A DNA stretch of 7,458 nucleotides from contig LIUJ01000138.1 in the NCBI GenBank assembly GCA_001462255.1, positions 737 through 8,194 on the forward strand, in the 5' to 3' direction. Numbering within the stretch: position 1 is the stretch's first letter; each line of letters begins with the position of its first letter. A program made the translations under genes and the position numbers. The notes below the pieces were generated by a model, which saw nothing but the letters and a program-made list of their open reading frames with translations, did not search any database and had not been told where the DNA came from. Source of the stretch: Fibrobacteria bacterium GUT77 (GTDB taxonomy: Bacteria; Fibrobacterota; Chitinivibrionia; Chitinivibrionales; Chitinispirillaceae). This document shows positions 1 through 5,152 of this stretch, piece by piece.

Positions 1-21
1 AGCGAAGCGACGAAGCAATCC
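1..21. repeat. Possible edge of a dispersed intergenic repeat
   Basis: The window opens with AGCGAAGCGACGAAGCAATC. From memory this resembles one end of a short palindromic repeat seen between genes in many unrelated bacteria, in which a segment reading cattgcgagg precedes it. Only the right-hand part lies in the window. Read as codons it gives ten residues and then TGA at 31-33, so the tail of an upstream gene is an alternative. A copy count in the host genome would settle it. Confidence 0.3.
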
Positions 22-116
22 GGTCATATCTGACAAAACCCATTTACACAGATTTTGGGACAGTCTCAATAAACCGGTTCAATATCAATACAAACAAATA
101 AAAAGGCGGAGGAAAT

Positions 117-1238
117 ATGAACGGTATCAACAAGTTTGCGAAAATTGCGGCGATCATTCTATCGGTAGCCGTATTGGTAAGTGCGCAAGGTCAAGGCATT
201 CGCATAAAGGACGTGGCGTCCGTCTCCGGGCTCGAAGACGTTCAGCTCTTCGGTTACGGTTTGGTAGTCGGCCTTGCCGGTACCGGCGACCGCAATCAAA
301 CGGTCTTCACCGAACAGACGATAGTCAACATGCTCAAGAATATGGGCGTGGAGCTCCCGGAGCGGCATATTCGGGTGCGCAACGTGGCGGCGGTTATGGT
401 TACCGGTCAGCTCGCGCCGTTCAAGCGCAAGGGTACAAAGTTTGACGTTACGGTTTCGTCTATGGGCGACGCGACGAGTTTGGAGGGCGGAACGCTTATT
501 CTCACGCCCATACAGGGCCCCGACGGCCAGGTTTACGCTTCGGCGCAGGGCCCGTTGGCTACCGGCGGATACGACTTGCGTGATCGCGGTCTCACGCATA
601 TCAAGAAGAACCATGTCTGCGTGGGCAGGATTCCGGGCGGCGCCATTGTTCAGAAGGAGTATCAGTTCAACGTATTGAACGGCGGCGATCTGTCCATTTC
701 CCTGCACAGCCCCGATTTCTCGTCGGCGGTCTCTATGGCGCAGTCTATCAACGCCCAGTACGGCGTGGCCGGCCTCGCCAGGGCCACGGACGCCGCCACG
801 GTGGAACTCGACATGACTAGGGCCGGCGCCGGCGTATCGCCGATGGAGTTTTTGGCGAGAGTGGAAAACATGACGTTTGAGGTGGCTTCGCAAGCTAAGG
901 TGGTGATAAACGAGCGCACCGGTACGATAGTAGCCGGCGGCACGGTACGCATATCGCAAGTAGCCGTTACCCACGGCGGGGTAAAAGTGGAGGTAGTTAA
1001 TTTACCGGAAGTGATACAACCGGTTCCATTCGCTTTAGGCCGTACAGAGGTAGTGCCGAACCCGGCCATGGTAGTAGAAGAAAAAGACGCGGAGATGGTA
1101 GTATTGGATTCGACGACGACGGTATCGGATTTGGCGCAAGCCCTAAATTCCTTAGGAGTAACGCCGCGTGACGTGATAGCGATATTGCAAGCAATCAAGG
1201 AAGCGGGGGCGTTACACGCGAATTTGGTTATACTGTAA
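117..1238 (+). CDS. flgI: Flagellar P-ring protein FlgI
   Basis: FlgI forms the periplasmic P ring, the bushing around the flagellar rod within the peptidoglycan layer. The product has 373 residues, close to the usual family length. Residues 1-23 form a Sec signal peptide: a lysine-containing N-terminus, a hydrophobic core (IAAIILSVAVLV) and a V-S-A cleavage site before Gln24. The mature protein starts with the family pattern RIKDVASVSG, followed by LFGYGLVVGLAGTGD at about 45-59 and the internal signature ARVENMTFEVASQAKVVINE at about 246-265. The C-terminus (SDLAQALNSLGVTPRDVIAI, then LHANLVIL) is also typical. The ATG at 117 has GGAGG at 108-112, a rather short 4-nt spacer. The gene is complete. 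About the last 90 codons use TTA/TTG and other A/T-ending codons more than the rest of the gene. The next gene follows only after a 302-nt gap. Identification is secure from family motifs. Confidence 0.97.
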   Translation: MNGINKFAKIAAIILSVAVLVSAQGQGIRIKDVASVSGLEDVQLFGYGLVVGLAGTGDRNQTVFTEQTIVNMLKNMGVELPERHIRVRNVAAVMVTGQLAPFKRKGTKFDVTVSSMGDATSLEGGTLILTPIQGPDGQVYASAQGPLATGGYDLRDRGLTHIKKNHVCVGRIPGGAIVQKEYQFNVLNGGDLSISLHSPDFSSAVSMAQSINAQYGVAGLARATDAATVELDMTRAGAGVSPMEFLARVENMTFEVASQAKVVINERTGTIVAGGTVRISQVAVTHGGVKVEVVNLPEVIQPVPFALGRTEVVPNPAMVVEEKDAEMVVLDSTTTVSDLAQALNSLGVTPRDVIAILQAIKEAGALHANLVIL

Positions 1239-1256
1239 ATAAACGCTAAAACTCAA

Positions 1257-1286
1257 AAAGGAGGTATGCCTATAAGTCAACGGTAA
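1257..1286 (+). other. Orphan Shine-Dalgarno with a six-codon mini-ORF
   Basis: AAAAGGAGGT at about 1256-1265, just after the flgI stop, is one of the best ribosome binding sequences in the window, but no gene follows it. An ATG at 1266 opens a six-codon frame (M-P-I-S-Q-R) that stops at 1284-1286. It sits only one base after the AGGAGG, too close for efficient initiation. It may be the remnant of a lost gene start, a leader peptide, or part of the decayed repeat array that follows. A role is not established. Confidence 0.3.
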
Positions 1287-1380
1287 CAGGTCTTAAAAGG
1301 TTTCTCAATCCTGTGCAGTACGGAAGTAAAGCGGTAAAGCGGTAATCAGTAACAGGTTTCTCAATCCTAAAACGCCGTAT

Positions 1381-1411
1381 TGATGCGGCCTCCGGACGCG
1401 GAGCCGCATCA
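1381..1411 (+). promoter_or_regulatory. Strong RNA hairpin upstream of the flgM candidate
   Basis: TGATGCGGC at 1381-1389 pairs exactly with GCCGCATCA at 1403-1411. Inside, TCCG (1391-1394) pairs with CGGA (1399-1402) around a GACG loop, leaving only C1390 unpaired. The stem therefore has 13 base pairs. No run of T follows (the next bases are TTAAAAGCGTT), so a standard intrinsic terminator is unlikely. It could act as a processing, stability or attenuation element in an flgI to flgM transcript. The structure is seen in the sequence; the role is inference. Confidence 0.5.
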
Positions 1412-1485
1412 TTAAAAGCGTTGGCAGTAAAGTCGGTAAAAACGGTTTCTCATTTCTAAGGTCTGACCCGCAAGGACGTGCGATT

Positions 1486-1503
1486 GAGCGCATGGACGCG
1501 CTC
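1486..1503 (+). promoter_or_regulatory. Second hairpin in the related repeat unit
   Basis: GAGCGC at 1486-1491 pairs with GCGCTC at 1498-1503 around the loop ATGGAC. It shares the block GGACGCG with the larger hairpin at 1381-1411 and is likewise followed by TTTAAAA-n-CGTT. The arms differ in sequence between the two hairpins, yet both still pair, which suggests that folding matters. It lies about 40 nt upstream of the start codon at 1541. Confidence 0.4.
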
Positions 1504-1540
1504 CGGCCTTTAAAAACGTTAGGACAGTGCGGAGGTAAAA

Positions 1541-1762
1541 ATGCAGATAAGCGGAATAAACAGATATAGCGAGATACAGGCGGTTTACGCGGCGAAGATC
1601 AACCGCGAGACTAAGAGCATGGCCGTAGTCAACCTGAACGAAGGCAAGGCGCTAAGCGCCGACGAGGCCATTGTTATGGCGGAGGAGGCGCGGAAAAACG
1701 GCGAGACGTTTAAGGACTACATGGACAAGGCAATGAGCGATTTATCCCAGCAAACGGCTTAA
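1541..1762 (+). CDS. Small protein, candidate FlgM-like anti-sigma-28 factor
   Basis: A 73-residue charged protein with no signal peptide or membrane segment. Its start (MQISGINRYSEIQAVY) fits the usual FlgM opening, M-K-I-x-G-I/N followed by a Tyr. The C-terminal half is predicted helical, with AEEARKNGETFKDYMDKAMSDL-type spacing at about 47-69. The NG-x-(T/Y) and DK-A/M-x-x-L elements can be matched to the sigma-binding end of FlgM (NG-x-Y, ADKML). FlgM binds FliA (sigma-28) in the cytoplasm until it is exported after hook completion. The short length and the position between flgI and flgJ-flgN-flgK fit that role, but similarity is weak and a lineage-specific flagellar protein is possible. 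The ATG at 1541 has GCGGAGG at a normal distance, which supports real translation. The gene ends 11 nt from the stop of the convergent PHP gene. Confidence 0.5.
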   Translation: MQISGINRYSEIQAVYAAKINRETKSMAVVNLNEGKALSADEAIVMAEEARKNGETFKDYMDKAMSDLSQQTA

Positions 1763-1773
1763 TCGGCGCGTCG

Positions 1774-3477
1774 TCAATACCCCACGAAGCAAGCGCCGCT
1801 TGCCGCCGCGGTAGAGAATCCTTGTTTTGTCTCCCCGTAGACTTCGGCGCGTAAATAATATTTATCTCCTGAAGAGCGGGGGATATGGTCAACTATAGGA
1901 ACGGTTACGTCGTAAGTATCGTCGGGTAAAGAATGTCGCATAATGATTTCTTCTTCGGATGTTCCCACCGTTCCCTTTATCACGATTATCGCGCGTAACG
2001 ATCCGAATTCCTCCGTGCCTACGGCGCGGACGCCCAAATGATTCGCCGTATCGTCGTTGTTATTATCGGTATTGCCGTCAATGTCACGGTTATCGCTTAT
2101 ACGTACGGATATTCTCGAACTCACAAGCGATATGTCCCTACGCCGGGTGTCGCATATCGACACGAACGGCCCGTTTGTTATAAACGCCTCCCCGTTCCGC
2201 ACCCCGTCAACGATTCCCTTGGCGTCAACTCGCTTTCCGTATACCCCTGTTCTTGCGAATCCCATGTACCTGTTCTCATTCTCATACAGTCGCAGAAACG
2301 GTACGGCGATTGCCCTATATCTGTTGAAATCGCCGTGCGCGTCGTTTCCGGCGAGAATAGGGATTTTTTGTCCTTTAAGCAACATAGACACCCATAATCG
2401 TTTGCCGCGTGTCCACGTGTCGCCGAAGTTGCCGTTGACCCCCTGAATTCCGCCAAGTCCGTCGCGTAGATCGGATTCGCCCCACTCGCCGCGCCTCAAG
2501 AAAATCTTTTGAAACGCTCCGGTCCTCGATCCGGCGTGCGCGGCGAAAGACACGCCGCCCTGTCTCTCTATTTCGCGAACGGCTTCCGCTATCGTCAACT
2601 GTTTGTTCGTGTAAACGCTCTTTCGCGCCCCGTCGAGCGTTCCGGGTATGTACTCTGATATGCCCAAACCGCACAAGTGCACGACCTTGTTCTTCGAGTT
2701 CAAAACGGAGACCTCCTCGCTCGGAATCATCAGCGTTTCGCCGTTGTAACCGTTGACGACCGAGTCTATGTACATCCCCCACATGCGCGTATCCTTGTCT
2801 TGCCGCAGATAATCGTCCGGGGAGCAGGCGAGGTCGTAGGAGTGGTCGGTAGCCGCGACGAAGCGCAGTCCGCTTGCCGCCGCGATCTTGTCGATAAGCG
2901 CTACGGGCGGCCCGAACTCGACGTGGCTGCGGGAAAACGCGGTGTGGCAGTGCAGGTCGCCGTAGTCGCAAAGTCCGTCGCCGGGATAATCGCCGTCGGT
3001 GATAACGCACCGAAACGGCAGTTTGGTCGACGTGACCAAGTTGTCGTTCAATACCGCTACAACACGCCCGAACGGTCGCCCGTTTTTCATCCGTTTATAC
3101 CTCAAACAGGCGTTGACAAACACCTCTCCCTCTCCGCCGATACGCTCTTGCGGGAGTATCAATATGTAGGCGTCGGTCTGCGCCTTTAACGGGTGCTCAA
3201 CACGTGAGGTATTGATAACCGGCGGATCAAAATCAAAAAGAACGGGTTTACGGCCTATGCGCGAAACCGTTATTTGTACGGATTCTATTTGAATGGGATA
3301 CAGATGAATGTCATTAACAAGAAGCGCGACCGGAAACCCTCCGTGACCGATACGGAACCTACGCGGCAAATCAAACACCGCCTCCGGCTCGCGCCTAAAG
3401 AGCGCGCTCGGCATCCCCCTAAAAAAGCGGAAGTGCGTTTCGGCGTATAGGGCGGCGGGAAGCAGGGTTTCTATCAT
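1774..3477 (-). CDS. PHP-domain metallohydrolase, CehA/McbA type
   Basis: Residues are numbered from the longest open frame (599 aa, TTG at 3573). The PHP metal site looks complete: GDLHCHTAFS (D206, H208, H210), ATDHS (D243, H244), IPSEE (E286/E287), VHLCGLG (H299), AAHAG (H346) and LAGNDAHGD (D411, H413). GEAFITNGPF at 461-470 and the C-terminal beta-rich part (YYLRAEV) match the CehA/McbA branch. A beta-rich N-terminal domain spans about 65-185. PHP proteins are metal-dependent phosphoesterases or hydrolases; the substrate here cannot be predicted. No signal peptide is evident, so the protein is probably cytoplasmic. An Asp/Asn-rich loop lies at about 494-509. The start is uncertain. I prefer the ATG at 3477, because the 32 residues before it are not protein-like and would cover two palindromes and AT-rich DNA, but neither start has a good Shine-Dalgarno. 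The gene runs antisense within a flagellar cluster and has no known flagellar role. Confidence 0.85.
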   Translation of the reverse strand: MIETLLPAALYAETHFRFFRGMPSALFRREPEAVFDLPRRFRIGHGGFPVALLVNDIHLYPIQIESVQITVSRIGRKPVLFDFDPPVINTSRVEHPLKAQTDAYILILPQERIGGEGEVFVNACLRYKRMKNGRPFGRVVAVLNDNLVTSTKLPFRCVITDGDYPGDGLCDYGDLHCHTAFSRSHVEFGPPVALIDKIAAASGLRFVAATDHSYDLACSPDDYLRQDKDTRMWGMYIDSVVNGYNGETLMIPSEEVSVLNSKNKVVHLCGLGISEYIPGTLDGARKSVYTNKQLTIAEAVREIERQGGVSFAAHAGSRTGAFQKIFLRRGEWGESDLRDGLGGIQGVNGNFGDTWTRGKRLWVSMLLKGQKIPILAGNDAHGDFNRYRAIAVPFLRLYENENRYMGFARTGVYGKRVDAKGIVDGVRNGEAFITNGPFVSICDTRRRDISLVSSRISVRISDNRDIDGNTDNNNDDTANHLGVRAVGTEEFGSLRAIIVIKGTVGTSEEEIIMRHSLPDDTYDVTVPIVDHIPRSSGDKYYLRAEVYGETKQGFSTAAASGACFVGY

Positions 3478-3520
3478 CGTCAGAGCCGAACAAGCGGTTA
3501 CACGTACAATGCGCGAAAGC

Positions 3521-3550
3521 GGCGGTTGACCGCCTATTTTACATAAAATA
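3521..3550. promoter_or_regulatory. Two abutting palindromes upstream of the PHP gene
   Basis: GGCGGTTGACCGCC at 3521-3534 is a perfect 6-bp inverted repeat with a 2-nt centre. It is followed without a gap by TATTTTACATAAAATA at 3535-3550, a perfect 7-bp inverted repeat with a 2-nt centre. The two-base centres suit dimeric DNA-binding proteins better than RNA hairpins. On the minus strand a weak promoter-like pair overlaps: TTGCGT (3573-3568), 17 nt, then TATTTT (3550-3545). That would place the second palindrome over the -10 of the PHP gene. The region 3478-3778 otherwise has no convincing gene. Operator function is inference. Confidence 0.45.
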
Positions 3551-3732
3551 ATGTTTTTTGCCGGAGAACGCAATGTTTTTCGCGTTTTTTGTAGGATTAA
3601 CCGCGATAGTCTTTTTCTATAGGCGCCGTTTACCGCTTTTTTATCCGTATCGCCGGGAAAAAATTTCCTACCCGCTCGCCCTTACACCCTTAAATCGCTC
3701 TAAAAACAACGTTTTTTCGTTCAAACCGGTCA

Positions 3733-3749
3733 TTGGCACGATAATTGCT
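3733..3749 (+). promoter_or_regulatory. Sigma-54 (RpoN) -24/-12 promoter of flgJ
   Basis: TTGGCACGATAATTGCT matches the sigma-54 consensus YTGGCACG-n4-TTGCW at every defined position. The GG (3735-3736) and GC (3747-3748) are separated by exactly 10 nt. The predicted transcript start is near 3760, giving a leader of about 19 nt that just contains the Shine-Dalgarno AAAGGAGA (3763-3770) ahead of the ATG at 3779. Sigma-54 promoters need an AAA+ enhancer-binding activator, as in other flagellar hierarchies such as FlrC or FlgR systems. The activator and its binding sites are not visible here. The promoter probably serves flgJ-flgN-flgK and perhaps flgL. Confidence 0.88.
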
Positions 3750-3778
3750 GTTAATAAAGGTCAAAGGAGAAATGTGCC

Positions 3779-4633
3779 ATGCGAATCGACGGCTTTAATA
3801 TGGACTATAACGCGACACGCGGCTTGGAAGCCAAGGGCTCCGCGGCTCAAGGCTCCAAAGCCGCGCAGGTCGCCAAAGAGTTTGAGGCCATGTTTACATC
3901 TATGATGTTCAAGGCCATGCGCGGCACCGTGAGCGAAAGCTCCCTTATCCGCAAAAGCGTCGGGGAGAACATTTTTACCGAGATGCTCGACGGCGAGTAC
4001 GCCAAGATGAGCGCCGAGGGCGGGGTGCTCGGACTTGCCGCCCTAATACAAAAAGAGATAGATCGTTGCGAAGGCAAGTCTTCGACGCCGAACGGGGACG
4101 CTTCCGCTTGGCCGACCGGTCGGCGCAACCGCGCCTCTTGGTCGTACACGCCGGCGGATACGACGGCGCTTATAGATAAGGTACGCGGCAAATGGGAGTC
4201 CGTGATTTCCGCCGTTTGCGACCGCTTTGGCGTGGATAAGGACCTTGTAACGGCCGTCATCGCTCGCGAGTCGGCCGGCAACCCGCACGCAATTTCTCCC
4301 AAGGGCGCCAAGGGGCTCATGCAGCTTATGGACGGTACCGCCAGGGATATGGGCGTAGGCAGTTCCTTTTCACCCGTAGATAACATTACCGGCGGCGTCA
4401 AGTATCTAAAAAATATGCTCGAATCGTTCAACGGCGACGAAAAGCTCGCCTTGGCCTCTTACAACGCGGGGCCCGGAGCCGTTAAAAAATACAACGGCAT
4501 CCCGCCGTATAGGGAAACGCAGGAGTACGTGCGCGCCGTGCTGGCTCTTAAGGCCAAAGCCGCCGAGGGCGCGTCAAACGCCGTTGCGACAAACGAAAAT
4601 AACGCGGTCAACGCGGAAAGCGGGGCAATATAA
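3779..4633 (+). CDS. flgJ: Flagellar rod-cap protein FlgJ with SLT lytic transglycosylase domain
   Basis: FlgJ caps the growing rod in the periplasm and opens the peptidoglycan for it. This 284-residue protein has two domains. Residues about 27-95 are the rod-binding domain (AKEFEAMFTSMMFKAMRGT, then GENIFTEMLDGEYAKMSAEG and GGVLGLAALI). A polar linker at about 96-130 leads to an SLT/GH23 lytic transglycosylase domain at about 138-258, with the catalytic Glu in ARES (E164), SPKGAKGLMQLM at 173-184, and SYNAGPGAVKKY at 227-238. The last 25 residues are low-complexity Ala/Asn. Enteric FlgJ instead carries a GH73 glucosaminidase, and many phyla have only the rod-binding domain. No signal peptide is seen, as expected for a protein exported through the flagellar system. 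The Shine-Dalgarno AAAGGAGA has good spacing. The stop overlaps the flgN start by one base (TAATG). Confidence 0.93.
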   Translation: MRIDGFNMDYNATRGLEAKGSAAQGSKAAQVAKEFEAMFTSMMFKAMRGTVSESSLIRKSVGENIFTEMLDGEYAKMSAEGGVLGLAALIQKEIDRCEGKSSTPNGDASAWPTGRRNRASWSYTPADTTALIDKVRGKWESVISAVCDRFGVDKDLVTAVIARESAGNPHAISPKGAKGLMQLMDGTARDMGVGSSFSPVDNITGGVKYLKNMLESFNGDEKLALASYNAGPGAVKKYNGIPPYRETQEYVRAVLALKAKAAEGASNAVATNENNAVNAESGAI

Positions 4634-5139
4634 TGGAACAGTCAGATCTATTCAACGAACTGCTCGTTATCCTTACGCAGGAGAACGACATTCACCAAAA
4701 CCTGATAGACGCCGCGACGGACATACACGGTTGCGCCCGCGGCGACGACATCAACGGTTTGAAGCGGAATTGCTCGATCTTCGACAACCACATCAGCGGG
4801 TTGGAGAAGTTTGAGGAGCGTCGCGTCGACGTTTGCGAGCGGTTGCGTTGCGTTTTGGGCGATAAGGCGCCCTCCGGCCGTCTGCTTTCCATAATAGAGC
4901 ACAGCGAACCGCCGGTACGCGACAAGCTCAAGAGCCTAAGGGCGGCGCTTATGGAGCGGGTGGAGAAGCTCAAGGCGCTCAATACGTCGAATATCGTGTT
5001 GTTCAAAGAGACGTTGAGCGGGATTGGGGCGTCTATGGATATGATAAAATTGTCTATGACCCCAAAGACCGGGTACCGGTACAAGGGCGACATAAAACCG
5101 CGCGGCAGTAATGTGTCGCTCTTCAACGAAGTAGTTTGA
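4633..5139 (+). CDS. flgN: Flagellar export chaperone FlgN
   Basis: FlgN is the cytoplasmic chaperone that escorts the hook-associated proteins FlgK and FlgL to the flagellar export gate. The 168-residue product is predicted almost wholly helical. It has heptad-like stretches at about 1-75 and again at about 93-140 (PVRDKLKSLRAALMERVEKL, then LNTSNIVLFKETL), followed by a flexible tail with the Tyr/Gly pattern TGYRYKGD at about 144-152. This architecture and the N-x-x-N-x-x-L element are typical of FlgN, although primary sequence is poorly conserved in the family. Its place directly before flgK gives strong support. The ATG overlaps the flgJ stop (TAATG) and has only a weak GCGGGG upstream, so translation is probably coupled to flgJ. 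flgK starts 13 nt after its stop. Confidence 0.82.
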   Translation: MEQSDLFNELLVILTQENDIHQNLIDAATDIHGCARGDDINGLKRNCSIFDNHISGLEKFEERRVDVCERLRCVLGDKAPSGRLLSIIEHSEPPVRDKLKSLRAALMERVEKLKALNTSNIVLFKETLSGIGASMDMIKLSMTPKTGYRYKGDIKPRGSNVSLFNEVV

Positions 5140-5152
5140 AAGGGGCGGAAAA

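Larger units (their letters stand above)
1299..1540 (+). repeat. Degenerate repeat array in the flgI to flgM-candidate gap
   Basis: This 302-nt gene-free stretch (1239-1540) holds repeated elements. GGTTTCTCAATCCT occurs exactly at 1299-1312 and 1355-1368, and as GGTTTCTCATTTCT at 1444-1457. Each copy is preceded by a CGGTAA-like stretch. A second motif, CAGT-n2-4-GG-n-GTAAA, follows the copies; its last occurrence (CAGTGCGGAGGTAAA) is the ribosome binding site of the gene at 1541. A third shared block, GGACGCG followed by TTAAAA-n-CGTT, appears near 1395-1421 and 1495-1520, each time within a hairpin. The direct octamer GTAAAGCG is duplicated at 1326-1341. The pattern looks like two to three decayed duplications of a leader-like unit. 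Spacing is irregular (56 and 89 nt), so it is not a CRISPR array. Confidence 0.6.

Noticed and set aside
43..71. Sigma-70 promoter for flgI (TTTACA, 17 nt, TCAATA)
   Set aside because: The -10 match is poor, and other weak pairings in this AT-rich leader are equally good.
159..974. Long minus-strand frame (271 codons) opposite flgI
   Set aside because: It is a shadow of flgI: the composition is dominated by Arg/His/Val, there are no family motifs, and flgI is certain.
1381..1411. Intrinsic terminator of flgI
   Set aside because: The stem is strong but no T-run follows; the next bases are TTAAAAGCG.
1299..1457. CRISPR-like repeats
   Set aside because: There are only three degenerate 14-nt copies with unequal spacing and no cas genes.
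1305..1493. 62-codon minus-strand frame in the flgI to flgM-candidate gap
   Set aside because: It runs through the repeated motifs and hairpins, has no clear ribosome binding site, and the protein is low in recognisable features.
1789..1803. Palindrome GCAAGCGCCGCTTGC at the 3' end of the PHP gene as a terminator
   Set aside because: It is coding sequence with a one-base centre and no T-run on either strand.
2677..3189. 170-codon plus-strand frame opposite the PHP gene
   Set aside because: It is antisense to the metal-binding core of the PHP domain and shows no motif of its own.
3558..3905. Plus-strand frame whose start looks like a short membrane protein (MFFAFFVGLTAIVFFYRRR)
   Set aside because: It overlaps the first 127 bases of flgJ in another frame, contains the sigma-54 promoter, and its hydrophobic start comes from T-rich intergenic DNA.
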